64,000 bases of DNA from JAFECT01 sp035551675 (GTDB lineage Bacteria; Pseudomonadota; Alphaproteobacteria; Caulobacterales; Caulobacteraceae). This document shows positions 10,025 through 19,882 of the stretch, in pieces. Numbering within the stretch: position 1 is the stretch's first letter; the number at the start of each line of letters is the position of its first letter. The DNA lies in the NCBI GenBank assembly GCA_035551675.1, contig DASZMV010000066.1:15076-79075 (forward strand). The letters are read 5' to 3'. Made by a program: the position numbers and the translations under genes. A model generated the notes under the pieces. It ran no database searches. It was not told where the DNA came from and worked only from the letters and a program-made list of their open reading frames with translations.

Positions 10025-10771
10025 CTAATGTGAGGAAGGCCCCCGCAGACGTCTGGCGCGCCGGGCCAGGGCGTTCAGGCACTCGACCGCCGCCGCAAAC
10101 CCCATCGCGACATAGATATAGGTCTTGGGCACTTCGACGCCGAAGCCGTCGGCGATCAGCACCATGCCGATCATCATCAGAAACCCCAGCGCGAGCATGA
10201 CGACGGTGGGGTTCTTGGCGATCCACCGCGCCAGCGGTCCCGACGCCACCAGCATCAGAAGCACCGCGATGGTCACCGCCAGGAACATGATCGGCAGCTG
10301 ATTGGTCATGCCGACCGCGGTCAGGATGCTGTCGATGGAAAAAACCAGGTCCAGCAGCAGGATCTGAACGATGGCCATGGCGAAGGCGGTCGCCGCCGGG
10401 CTGGAGTCCTTCCTGCGCTCCGGGTCTGGGTCCACGTGGTCGTGGATCTCGGTCACCGACTTCCACAGCAGGAACAGGCCCCCCGCCACCATGATCAGGT
10501 CCCGGATCGAGAAGCCGTGGCCCATGACCGTGACCACGGGCTCGGTCAGGCTGGTCATGAAGACCAGGGCGCCCAGCAGCACCAGCCGAAGGACCAGGGC
10601 CAGGAGCAGGCCGACGCTGCGCGCCCGGGCCCGAATCGTCTCGGGCAGCTTGTTGGTGAGCAGGGCGACGAAGACCAGGTTGTCGACGCCGAGGACCACC
10701 TCCAGCACGATCAGGGTGAGCAGGGCCACCCAGGCGCTCGGATCGTAGGCGAGGGCGGTGAGCTCTTGCAT
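10025..10771 (-). CDS. TerC family integral membrane protein
   Basis: 248-residue protein of the TerC superfamily (PF03741), members of which have been linked to manganese or other metal export and tellurium resistance. Seven or so hydrophobic helices are apparent, with the family acidic signatures VVLGVDNLVFVALL in the first third and LDLVFSIDSILTAVGMT in the middle; the intramembrane Asp residues in these are thought to coordinate metal. A positively charged tail (ARRARRLRG) follows the last helix. The ATG at 10771 starts right at the family N-terminus. It lies upstream of the atp operon on the other strand and has no obvious partner gene. Confidence 0.88.
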   Translation of the reverse strand: MQELTALAYDPSAWVALLTLIVLEVVLGVDNLVFVALLTNKLPETIRARARSVGLLLALVLRLVLLGALVFMTSLTEPVVTVMGHGFSIRDLIMVAGGLFLLWKSVTEIHDHVDPDPERRKDSSPAATAFAMAIVQILLLDLVFSIDSILTAVGMTNQLPIMFLAVTIAVLLMLVASGPLARWIAKNPTVVMLALGFLMMIGMVLIADGFGVEVPKTYIYVAMGFAAAVECLNALARRARRLRGPSSH

Positions 10772-11035
10772 CGAGGCGTCCGGGGCCGGCGGACAGGTCG
10801 CCGCAGCCCTCTATCGGCGTCCGGCGACCGGGCATCAAGACCTTGATTCCACAAGGGCCGGCGGGTGCTTTCGCGCATGTTGCAGCGCCATAAACTGCGT
10901 GCTATCAGGCGCCCGGCTTCGCGCGGGGCGGTCTTTCTCAAGGCCGCCTCGTTCGTGCTTTCCCAAGCGGTTCAAGTCTTTAGCCTCGCGGCCCCGCGTC
11001 GCGAACGGCGTCTCAAAACACGGGTCGGGTTCCAG

Positions 11036-11590
11036 GTGGCTGACGATTTCCGAGAGACCGAAGTCGGCGAGCGCTACGCGCTGGCGCTGTTCGACCTGGC
11101 GGTCGAAACCGGCGCGGTCGACGCGGTCCGCCAGGACCTGAACGAGCTCTCGGCCATGATCGGCGAAAGCGCCGACCTGCGCCGCGTGCTGACCTCCCCG
11201 GCCTTCGCCTCGGAAGACAAGGCCAAGGCGCTGGATGCGCTGGCCAGACAGACCGGCTTCCAGCCCGTCACCGTCAAGTTCCTGGGTCTGCTGGCCGAAA
11301 ACCGCCGCGCCTCGCAGCTGCGCGCGGTGATCGCGAGCTTCCGCAAGCTCGACGACAAGCGCCGCGGCGTGGTCGCCGCCACCGTCACCACCGCGCTTCC
11401 GCTGACCGACGCCCAGCGTCAGGGCCTCGCCGCCGCGCTGTCGCAGGCGCTGGGCAAGGCGCCCGAAATCACCACCGCCGTCGATCCGTCGATCCTGGGC
11501 GGCGTCAAGGTGCGCGTCGGATCGCGCCTCTACGACGCCTCGCTCAAGACCCGCCTCGACTCCCTCAAGTTCGCCCTGAAGAGAGCGTAA
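11036..11590 (+). CDS. atpH: ATP synthase F1 subunit delta
   Basis: Peripheral-stalk subunit that ties the F1 alpha3beta3 head to subunit b. With the GTG at 11036 the protein is 184 residues, the standard alphaproteobacterial length, beginning near the conserved GERYALALFDLA. The C-terminal block DPSILGGVKVRVGSRLYDASLKTRL is the family signature (seen here from about residue 153). The frame stays open upstream to 10865 but that sequence is not family-like. The Shine-Dalgarno sequence before the GTG is weak. It is the first gene of atpHAGDC, with only four bases between its stop and atpA; F0 genes are elsewhere, as usual in this class. Confidence 0.92.
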   Translation: MADDFRETEVGERYALALFDLAVETGAVDAVRQDLNELSAMIGESADLRRVLTSPAFASEDKAKALDALARQTGFQPVTVKFLGLLAENRRASQLRAVIASFRKLDDKRRGVVAATVTTALPLTDAQRQGLAAALSQALGKAPEITTAVDPSILGGVKVRVGSRLYDASLKTRLDSLKFALKRA

Positions 11591-11594
11591 GACC

Positions 11595-13130
11595 ATGGAC
11601 ATTCGCGCCGCCGAGATCTCGGCGATTCTCAAGACGCAGATCGCCAACTTCGGCCAGGAAGCCGACGTCTCCGACGTGGGCCAGGTGTTGTCCGTCGGCG
11701 ACGGCATCGCGCGCGTGCACGGCCTCGACAAGGTCCAGGCCGGCGAGATGGTCGAGTTCCCCAAGGCCGGGGTGAAGGGCATGGCCCTCAACCTCGAACG
11801 CGACAACGTCGGCATCGTGATCTTCGGCGAAGACCGCCAGATCAAGGAAGGCGACGAAGTCCGGCGTCTTAGCGAAATCGTGGACGTGCCCGTGGGCAAG
11901 GCGCTGCTCGGTCGCGTCGTGAACCCGCTGGGCGAACCGATCGACGGCAAGGGCCCGCTGGGTGAAGCCGCCGAACGCCGGCGCGTCGACGTGAAGGCGC
12001 CCGGCATTATTCCGCGCCAGTCGGTGCACGAGCCGGTGCAGACGGGCCTGAAGGCCATCGATACTCTGATCCCGATCGGCCGCGGCCAGCGCGAGCTCAT
12101 CATCGGCGACCGTCAGACCGGCAAGACCGCCGTCGCCATCGACACCATCCTGAACCAGAAGGCCGTCAACGCCTCGGGTGACGAGGGTGCCAAGCTCTAT
12201 TGCATCTACGTCGCCATCGGCCAGAAGCGCTCGACCGTCGCCCAGATCGTCAAGACGCTCGAGGATCACGGCGCGCTCGACTACACCATCGTCGTCGCCG
12301 CCACCGCGTCGGAACCGGCGCCGCTGCAGTTCCTGGCCCCGTTCGCGGGTTGCGCCATGGGCGAGTGGTTCCGCGACAATGGCATGCACGCGCTGATCAT
12401 CTACGACGACCTTTCCAAGCAGGCCGTCGCCTATCGCCAGATGTCGCTGCTGCTGCGCCGCCCGCCCGGTCGTGAAGCCTATCCGGGCGACGTGTTTTAT
12501 CTGCATTCGCGCCTGCTCGAGCGCGCGGCGAAGCTGAACAAGGACAACGGGTCCGGTTCGCTGACCGCGCTGCCGCTGATCGAAACCCAGGCCAACGACG
12601 TGTCGGCCTACATCCCGACCAACGTGATCTCGATCACCGACGGCCAGATCTTCCTGGAGACCGACCTGTTCTACCAGGGCATCCGTCCGGCGGTGAACGT
12701 CGGCATCTCGGTGTCGCGCGTGGGCTCTTCGGCCCAGATCAAGGCGATGAAGACCGTCGCCGGTCCGATCAAGGGCGAGCTCGCGCAGTACCGCGAAATG
12801 GCGGCCTTCGCGAAGTTCGGCTCCGACCTCGACGTTTCAACCCAGCGTCTCCTGGCGCGCGGCGAACGCCTGACCGAACTGCTCAAGCAGCCCCAGTACG
12901 CGCCGCTCGCGGTGGAGGAACAGGTAGCGGTGATCTACGCCGGCACCCGCGGCTACCTCGACAAGATCCCCGCGTCGCAAGTCACCCGCTACGAGGCCGA
13001 ACTGCTGGCGCAACTGCGCAGCAAGAACACCAAGTGGCTGGACAAGGTGCGCACCGGCAAGACGCTGACGCCGGAACTGGAAACCGAACTGAAGTCGATT
13101 CTCGAGGCCTTCTCGGCCGCGTTCGCCTGA
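11595..13130 (+). CDS. atpA: ATP synthase F1 subunit alpha
   Basis: Regulatory, nucleotide-binding subunit of the F1 head. All 511 residues align with the family by eye: N-terminal beta-barrel with VGDGIARVHGLD, the P-loop GDRQTGKTA (about 169-177), YVAIGQKRSTVAQ, the arginine-finger region around SVSRVGSSAQIKAMK, and the helical C-terminal domain. Start is ATG with GAAGAG-type sequence ahead. It is the second gene of the operon. Confidence 0.97.
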   Translation: MDIRAAEISAILKTQIANFGQEADVSDVGQVLSVGDGIARVHGLDKVQAGEMVEFPKAGVKGMALNLERDNVGIVIFGEDRQIKEGDEVRRLSEIVDVPVGKALLGRVVNPLGEPIDGKGPLGEAAERRRVDVKAPGIIPRQSVHEPVQTGLKAIDTLIPIGRGQRELIIGDRQTGKTAVAIDTILNQKAVNASGDEGAKLYCIYVAIGQKRSTVAQIVKTLEDHGALDYTIVVAATASEPAPLQFLAPFAGCAMGEWFRDNGMHALIIYDDLSKQAVAYRQMSLLLRRPPGREAYPGDVFYLHSRLLERAAKLNKDNGSGSLTALPLIETQANDVSAYIPTNVISITDGQIFLETDLFYQGIRPAVNVGISVSRVGSSAQIKAMKTVAGPIKGELAQYREMAAFAKFGSDLDVSTQRLLARGERLTELLKQPQYAPLAVEEQVAVIYAGTRGYLDKIPASQVTRYEAELLAQLRSKNTKWLDKVRTGKTLTPELETELKSILEAFSAAFA

Positions 13131-13158
13131 CCCTGGACCTGAGGACGAGTTAAGCCCC

Positions 13159-14031
13159 ATGGCCAGTCTCAAGGAGATGCGCAACCGGATCTCGAGCGTG
13201 AAAGCCACGCAGAAGATCACCAAAGCGCTGCAGATGGTGGCGGCGGCCAAGCTCCGCGGCGCCACCGAGGCGGCCGAGCGCGCGCGGCCTTACGCACGCC
13301 GCATGGCTTCGGTCATCGCCAACCTGGCCGCCAGCGTTTCGGGCCCCAGCGCGCCCAAGCTCCTGATCGGTACCGGTTCCGACAAGACCCATCTCGTCAT
13401 CGTCGCCACCGCCGACCGCGGTCTGGCGGGCGGCTTCAACTCGTCCATCGCGCGCCTGGCGCGCGAGCACATTGCGACCCTGCTCGCCCAGGGCAAGACC
13501 GTTCGCGTCATCACCATCGGACGCAAGGCGCGCGACCAGGTGCGTCGTCTCTACGGCCAGAACATTGTCGAGAGCGTCGAAGCAGGCAAGACGCCGGGCC
13601 TCGGCGTCGCTCAGGGCGTCGCCGACCGCGTGCTGGCGATGTTCGAGGCGGGTGAGTTCGACGTCGCGACCCTGATCTATTCGCGCTTCAAGTCGGTGGT
13701 CACCCAGACCCCGACCCTTCAGCAGTTGATCCCCGCGGAAGTCGACCCCAACGCTCCGCCCATCGACCTCGGCGGCGCCGCCTACGAGTACGAGCCCGAC
13801 GAGGAGACCATCCTCGCCACCCTGCTGCCGCGCAACATCGCCGTGCAAATCCTGGGCGCGCTGTACGAGAACAACGCCGGCTTCTACGCCGCTCAGATGA
13901 GCGCGATGGACTCCGCGACCCGCAACGCCGGCGACATGATCGCCAAGATGACCCTTCTCTATAACCGCTCGCGCCAGGCTCAGATCACCAAGGAGTTGAT
14001 CGAGATCATTTCCGGCGCGGAAGCCCTTTGA
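13159..14031 (+). CDS. atpG: ATP synthase F1 subunit gamma
   Basis: Central rotor shaft of F1. The protein is 290 residues and has the family's coiled-coil termini: MASLKEMRNRISSVKATQKI at the start and MDSATRNAGDMIAKMTLLYNR near the end, with the Rossmann-like middle domain (ADRGLAGGFNSS at about 91). The ATG follows atpA by 28 bases, with GAGGACGAG upstream. Its position between atpA and atpD is the conserved F1 order. Confidence 0.96.
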   Translation: MASLKEMRNRISSVKATQKITKALQMVAAAKLRGATEAAERARPYARRMASVIANLAASVSGPSAPKLLIGTGSDKTHLVIVATADRGLAGGFNSSIARLAREHIATLLAQGKTVRVITIGRKARDQVRRLYGQNIVESVEAGKTPGLGVAQGVADRVLAMFEAGEFDVATLIYSRFKSVVTQTPTLQQLIPAEVDPNAPPIDLGGAAYEYEPDEETILATLLPRNIAVQILGALYENNAGFYAAQMSAMDSATRNAGDMIAKMTLLYNRSRQAQITKELIEIISGAEAL

Positions 14032-14047
14032 CCGAAAGACCGTAATC

Positions 14048-15513
<1,466 letters not shown>

Positions 15514-15514
<1 letters not shown>

Positions 15515-15804
15515 TGACCACCGGTCGTCTGCACTTCTCCCTGGTTTCGCCCGAGCGCGAGGTCTTCTCCGGCGACGTCGATCAGGTCGACGCCATGGGA
15601 ACCGAGGGCGGTTTCGGCGTCCTGGCCGGCCACGCGCCGTTCATGACCGCGCTGAAGGAAGGCTTCGTGTTCGTGCACGACGGCTCGGTGAAGCGCGCGT
15701 TCCTGGTGAAGGGCGGTTTCGCGGACGTCACGCCGTGGGGCCTGACCATCCTCGCCGAACACGCCGAGGAGCACGACGAGCGCGTGCATCCCGAGCGGCA
15801 TTGA
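15514..15804 (+). CDS. atpC: ATP synthase F1 subunit epsilon (short form)
   Basis: Rotor-foot subunit joining gamma to the c-ring. The 96-residue chain contains the N-terminal beta-sandwich (FSLVSPEREVFSGDVDQV, GGFGVLAGHAP, FLVKGGFADV) and ends shortly after it, so the C-terminal two-helix inhibitory domain found in E. coli epsilon is missing. This short form is common in alphaproteobacteria, which use a separate zeta inhibitor. The stop overlaps the TTG start of the next gene by three bases. Confidence 0.93.
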
Positions 15805-16064
15805 CCGTCAGCGCCGCCAGCCTCGGCGACATCGGCGGCGTCCTGGGCGCGCTGCTCATCCTCGGCGCCTACGCCGGCATCCAGTTCGAGCGGCTGGACC
15901 CGCACGGGCTCACAGCGCTGCTGATGAACCTCTTCGGGGCTGCCCTGGTGCTGGCCTCGCTCTATTTCAAATTCAACCTGGCCGCCGCCATGCTCGAGGC
16001 GGCGTGGGCCGTCATCGCGGGCATCGGCCTGATCCGGCTCGCGCTCGGCCGCGAGCGGCGCTAG
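15801..16064 (+). CDS. small membrane protein, CBU_0592-like
   Basis: A TTG at 15801 opens an 87-residue reading frame beginning in the TTGA overlap with the atpC stop. Three hydrophobic segments are visible (about 8-27, 36-53, 57-75), one containing LGAYAGIQF. The pattern fits the CBU_0592-like domain, a small permease-like membrane module of unknown function. The frame continues upstream inside atpC, but that part is arginine-rich shadow sequence. Tight coupling to atpC may simply place it under the atp promoter; a role in the ATP synthase is not supported by anything else seen. Confidence 0.6.
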   Translation: MTVSAASLGDIGGVLGALLILGAYAGIQFERLDPHGLTALLMNLFGAALVLASLYFKFNLAAAMLEAAWAVIAGIGLIRLALGRERR

Positions 16065-16089
16065 GTTCAGGGTTCAGCCGGAGAGGCCG

Positions 16090-16755
16090 ATGTTCCTGGA
16101 AGTCGACATCCTGACCCCCGAAGAGGTCGCCCGCCTGCGCGAGCTGGCCAAGGTGGTGAAGTTCGTCGACGGCCGCGCGACCAACCCGCACTCCAAGGTC
16201 AAGAACAACACCCAGCTCGACTACGGCGATCCGCACTACAAGGAATCCGCCCAGCTGATGCACCAGGCGCTGCAGCGCTCGGGCGAGGTGCGCGACTTCG
16301 TCTTCCCCAAGATGATCGCCCCGCCTCTGCTCACCCGCTACCAGCCCGGCATGAACTACGGCGCCCACTCCGACGCGGCCTTCCTGCCACTCGGTCAGCG
16401 TCCGCTGCGCTCGGACCTGTCCTGCACCATCTTCCTGAACGAACCCGACAGCTACGACGGCGGCGAACTGTCGGTGCGCCTGGGCACCCGCGACATCGAC
16501 TTCAAGCTGAAGCCGGGCGCCGGCATCGTCTATCCGTCCACCACCATCCACCAGGTGAAGCCCGTCACGCGCGGCGAACGCCTCGTCGGCATCACCTTCA
16601 TGGAAAGCCTGGTCTCCGACCAGACCAACCGCGAGCTGCTGTATCAGCTGAACGAGGTGCTCGCGCTGGAAGGCGAGAAGATGGACTGGGAAAACCGCAC
16701 CCGCCTCTCCTACGTGTGCTCGTCGCTCTACCGCGCCTGGGGCGACGCGGGATAG
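16090..16755 (+). CDS. Fe(II)/2-oxoglutarate-dependent PKHD-type hydroxylase
   Basis: 221-residue dioxygenase of the PiuC/YbiX type. The facial triad is visible as H and D in GAHSDAAF (about residue 95) and the distal His in STTIHQVKPV, followed by the 2-oxoglutarate-binding Arg in TRGERL. The N-terminal EVDILTPEEVARLR and the C-terminal helical tail (LLYQLNEVL) are typical. In other proteobacteria piuC homologues sit with TonB-dependent siderophore receptors; here the gene follows the atp operon by about 25 bases and has no receptor nearby. Substrate unknown. Confidence 0.88.
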   Translation: MFLEVDILTPEEVARLRELAKVVKFVDGRATNPHSKVKNNTQLDYGDPHYKESAQLMHQALQRSGEVRDFVFPKMIAPPLLTRYQPGMNYGAHSDAAFLPLGQRPLRSDLSCTIFLNEPDSYDGGELSVRLGTRDIDFKLKPGAGIVYPSTTIHQVKPVTRGERLVGITFMESLVSDQTNRELLYQLNEVLALEGEKMDWENRTRLSYVCSSLYRAWGDAG

Positions 16756-16769
16756 ACATCCCTAACCTC

Positions 16770-16915
16770 CGCTCATCCCCGCGAAAGCGGAGACCCAGGT
16801 TTTTTTAGCAGCGCTAAGTGCGAGCGATGTTTCGTGCGCGCGGAGTCACGGCGCGCATTGCGAAGCTCCAAACCAAAAACAAAAAAGCCTGGATCCCGCT
16901 TTCGCGGGGACGAGC
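16770..16915. repeat. REP-like inverted pair, copy 2
   Basis: Two facing palindromes (about 16770-16800 and 16890-16915) share the core of the 2.8-kb element, with a T-run right after the left copy. The interior contains gcgagcgatgttt and caaaaacaaaaaagcctgg, which match reverse-complemented interior words of copy 1. The element fills the space between the convergent hydroxylase and rppH genes and may serve both as a terminator. Confidence 0.75.
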
Positions 16916-17407
16916 TTAGGCGCGCGCGAAGCGTCTGAACGCTTCAATCACCATGGCGTACGAAGCGCGTTTGAACGGTACGACCGTTTCGATGGCGTCC
17001 TCGAGTTTCGCCCATTTCCACGCGTCGAACTCGATCTCGTGGTGGCCTTCCAGGTCGATCTCGCGGTCCTCGCCTTCGAAGCGATAGGCGAACCACTTCT
17101 GCTTCTGTCCCAGGAATCCACGCGCCGCTTTCGAGCCGCCGTAGCCGGGCGGGAAGTCGTAGACGATCCAGCCTTCGGTTTCCGCCAAGAGCTTCACCGA
17201 CCGGATGCCGGTCTCTTCCTCCAGCTCCCGCCGCGCCGCCTCTTCGAATGACTCTCCCGCGTCGACGCCGCCCTGCGGGAACTGCCAGTTGAACGGCGGC
17301 TGCGTCGCGTGCCTGCGGCCGAGCCAGACCAGGCCGTCGCGGTTGAACACCACGATGCCGACGTTGGGACGATATTTCGAAAGGTCGTGTTCGGTCTCTG
17401 CACTCAC
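16916..17407 (-). CDS. rppH: RNA pyrophosphohydrolase
   Basis: Nudix hydrolase that removes pyrophosphate from 5'-triphosphate RNA and starts 5'-dependent decay. It is 163 residues with an intact Nudix box from GGVDAGESFEEAARRE to EETGI (about 46-68), the RppH-typical YRPNVGIVVFN and FNWQFPQGG ahead of it, and QKQKWFAYRF in the middle. Start is a GTG inside a GTGA overlap with the stop of the polysaccharide-deacetylase-like gene. It is the last gene of the long minus-strand block. Confidence 0.93.
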   Translation of the reverse strand: MSAETEHDLSKYRPNVGIVVFNRDGLVWLGRRHATQPPFNWQFPQGGVDAGESFEEAARRELEEETGIRSVKLLAETEGWIVYDFPPGYGGSKAARGFLGQKQKWFAYRFEGEDREIDLEGHHEIEFDAWKWAKLEDAIETVVPFKRASYAMVIEAFRRFARA

Positions 17408-18621
17408 CGGTGCGCGATGGCCGAAGCCGGGGCGAGTTGCAAGCCCCTGGCCTTCAGACCATCGATCCAGCGCGCCGCCACCTCGACCGTGACCGGATAG
17501 GCAAAGCCGGCGCCCAGCGCCTGGCCCTTCACGCGCGCGGTCTGCTCGAGGTCGGAGAGCTGGCTCGCGATCGCTTCCGCCGACAGCTGGTCGTCGATCA
17601 CCGCGTCGGCGCTCGCGCGCGCATAGCCGCCGGCTCTACGGCGCGCCTGGCCGTCGTCGATGAAGCCGACGCCGCGCGTCTTCAGTTCGCCGAGGAAGGC
17701 GCCCATGCCCTGGTCGGAACCGACGAACTTGCCGCCGAGGTAGTTGGTCACCGCGAAATAGCCGGTGGCGCGGCTGAGCAGCCAGTCGAGCCGGCGGGCC
17801 GTGTCCTGCGGGCTCGCGCTGGAGAGCAGGGTGTAGGGACCCGGGTCGTTGTCCGGATAGTCCGCGGGCTCCATCGGGATCTCGATCATCACCTCGTGGC
17901 CGTTGGCGCGAGCAAGGTCGATCCAGCCCTGCAGGCCCTGGGCATAGGGCACGAAGGACAGGGTCACTTCCGGCGGCAGGCGCTCGATGGCGGTCTTGGT
18001 CGAGGCCGGGTTGAGGCCCAGGCCACCGACGATCAAGGCGACCTTGGGTTGGCCGTTGGACTTGAACGGCCGCGCATAGGACGAAAACGCGCTCGCGCCG
18101 TTGCCGGCGATGATCGGCAGGGGGCCGAGCGGGCTCTGCTGCGCCAGGCCCGGCATGGGGGCGGCGGGCAGGGGGTCGGCCGCGAAATGGCGCAGCGGCG
18201 GCTGCGCGACCGGGGCGGAGCTTCCGTTCGGCACGCTGCTCGCGGCCGAGCCGCCGCCGTCGGGGAAGGTGATGGTGGCGGCGCCCTGAATGGGCGGCTG
18301 GTTATTCGGATCGAAGCCCGGTGTGGTCAGGTCCTGGTACATGCCGAGCGAATCGACCGTGAACGCCTGCATGCCGGCGCCCGGCGCGACGTTCGGATCG
18401 CCCGCCTTGGGCCGGTTCAGCGCGATACGCACCTTGGGCGCGCCCGCGTGCGGATCGCCGAGCACCACGACCAGGCCGGCCGCCGCGACCAGCACCAGAA
18501 CGCCCGCGCCCGCCGCGGCCACCGTCGGCCGCTTCACGAAATCGACGAGCGCGCGCAGGCCCCTGCCCTGGGCGGGCGGGACCTGGGGACCGGCAAAGGC
18601 GGGCTGGCGCTTGGCGAACAT
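17404..18621 (-). CDS. divergent polysaccharide deacetylase family protein (YibQ-like)
   Basis: 405-residue membrane-anchored protein. An N-terminal cytoplasmic stretch is followed by one hydrophobic helix (about 35-55), a proline/alanine-rich periplasmic linker and a C-terminal divergent polysaccharide deacetylase domain (PF04748, about 190-400) with VALIVGGLGLNPASTK, EVMIEIPMEP, NYLGGKFVGSDQGM and FIDDGQARR. These proteins are linked to cell-wall metabolism and are usually found next to ctpA and envC-like genes, as here. It overlaps rppH by four bases. An interposed fatty-acid hydroxylase gene separates it from ctpA. Confidence 0.85.
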   Translation of the reverse strand: MFAKRQPAFAGPQVPPAQGRGLRALVDFVKRPTVAAAGAGVLVLVAAAGLVVVLGDPHAGAPKVRIALNRPKAGDPNVAPGAGMQAFTVDSLGMYQDLTTPGFDPNNQPPIQGAATITFPDGGGSAASSVPNGSSAPVAQPPLRHFAADPLPAAPMPGLAQQSPLGPLPIIAGNGASAFSSYARPFKSNGQPKVALIVGGLGLNPASTKTAIERLPPEVTLSFVPYAQGLQGWIDLARANGHEVMIEIPMEPADYPDNDPGPYTLLSSASPQDTARRLDWLLSRATGYFAVTNYLGGKFVGSDQGMGAFLGELKTRGVGFIDDGQARRRAGGYARASADAVIDDQLSAEAIASQLSDLEQTARVKGQALGAGFAYPVTVEVAARWIDGLKARGLQLAPASAIAHR

Positions 18622-18670
18622 CGCCCCCCAAGATCGCGTCCCGGGAGTTAAGGAACCCTAACGGAGACGG

Positions 18671-18823
18671 TCAGGATTCGCTTCCGACATAACGTTTGAA
18701 CGCGGTCCGGCGACCGAACGGCATGGCGTGCTGGGCCCAGAATCCGGAGGGCACGCTTTCGAGTTCCATGACGCCGTATTCCTCCGGCCAGGTCCCCGAG
18801 CGCGGCCGGCGGAAGGTGCCCAT
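18671..18823 (-). pseudogene. displaced C-terminal fragment of the fatty acid hydroxylase
   Basis: A 50-codon frame begins with ATG at 18823, two bases beyond the stop of the upstream hydroxylase gene. It encodes MGTFRRP followed by SGTWPEEYGV, which is how this family normally continues after its ...HLPVIDW segment. Adding a single G after TG at about 18827 would change GAT-TGA-TC-ATG into GAT-TGG-ATC-ATG and join the two frames as VIDWIMGTFRRP. This is therefore read as the severed tail of the same gene rather than an independent protein. Confidence 0.7.
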
Positions 18824-18825
18824 GA

Positions 18826-19785
18826 TCAATCAATGACCGGCAAGTGGATGGCGTAGTTGGCATCGACGTAGGCGTCGTCGCGGGCGTGATGCCAGTGGTG
18901 GTAGCGCGGGCTGCAGATCACATATTCCAGCCACCCGAAGTCGAGACGCATATTGGCGTGGGCCAGGACCGCTTGCACGCCGACCAGCACGACATAGGCG
19001 TTCACTGCGTTGGGCGAAAAACCCAGGACGACGAGCGGCAGCAGCACCGAACAACGGGTCAGGATGATTTCCAGCAGATGCACCCGGCTGCCGGCCAGCC
19101 AGTCCATGTGCCGGCTGGAGTGATGCACCGCGTGGAAACGCCAGAGGAAGCCCAGTTTATGATAGGCGCGGTGCAGGACCGCCTGGAACAGATCTGCGAA
19201 GAACACGCACAGCAGAAACTGCACCCACACCGGCAGCCCCTGCAGGAAGGCGCGAAGCGGGGGAAACGCTGCGAAGGCGGCCACCGTTGCGGTCGACGCC
19301 GTGACGGTGATGAAGATGAACTGCAGGAGCATGTGGCTCATGAAGAAATAGCCCATGTCCGTGCGCCATTCGGGACGCAGCGGCGACAACGGCTTCACCG
19401 CCATCATCCGTTCGAGCGGAATGAACACCAGCGCCGAGATCGCCAAGCTGATCAGGAACCAGTCGAGGCCGAGCGAAAAGGGCGTCTGCCCGATACGCCC
19501 GAGCGGCGTTGTCGCGCCGCCGAGCAGAACCGCGAGACCCGCGCTCAGCACGCCGGTCAACGCCACCTTGCGATCGCGGTCGGTTAGGACGGCGAAGGTG
19601 CCGAGGGAGAAGGCGGCCACCAGTCCGGCCAGCAGCAGGCTGCGCGCGAAGCCCTCGGTATAAGTCACGCGGAACTGTTGGCTGGTCAGTAAGGTCGGAA
19701 AATGGAAGGCGAGCACGCCCAACAACGACATCAGGCCGAGGCCGCAGGCGATCGACGCGGTCCACGAACGCTTTTTCCGAATCAT
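18826..19785 (-). CDS. sterol desaturase / fatty acid hydroxylase family protein, frameshifted near the C-terminus
   Basis: Di-iron membrane hydroxylase (PF04116). The ATG at 19785 follows an excellent GGGGAGG by seven bases; 319 residues are read before a premature TGA. Several hydrophobic segments precede the histidine boxes: HRAYH, FHAVHHSSRH, and the late YHHWHHARDD, so all metal ligands lie before the break. The missing part is the roughly 50-residue tail seen in another frame just downstream. The loss could be a real mutation, a sequencing error, or a naturally tolerated truncation. The gene is inserted between ctpA and yibQ-like genes that are normally neighbours. Substrate is unknown; lipid or carotenoid hydroxylation is the family norm. 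Confidence 0.75.
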   Translation of the reverse strand: MIRKKRSWTASIACGLGLMSLLGVLAFHFPTLLTSQQFRVTYTEGFARSLLLAGLVAAFSLGTFAVLTDRDRKVALTGVLSAGLAVLLGGATTPLGRIGQTPFSLGLDWFLISLAISALVFIPLERMMAVKPLSPLRPEWRTDMGYFFMSHMLLQFIFITVTASTATVAAFAAFPPLRAFLQGLPVWVQFLLCVFFADLFQAVLHRAYHKLGFLWRFHAVHHSSRHMDWLAGSRVHLLEIILTRCSVLLPLVVLGFSPNAVNAYVVLVGVQAVLAHANMRLDFGWLEYVICSPRYHHWHHARDDAYVDANYAIHLPVID

Positions 19786-19882
19786 GCGCGCCTCCCCGTC
19801 AGCGTGCACAAGAGCTAGGACCGGATTCGTTGACCGGGCCTTACGGTGGACCACGCGGGTGCGGTCCAGCAAGGTGTTCGGG

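Noticed and set aside
8042..10033. 663-codon plus-strand frame opposite the MFS transporter
   Set aside because: Its product is rich in His, Arg and Gln with no fold signature, as expected from antisense of a membrane-protein gene.
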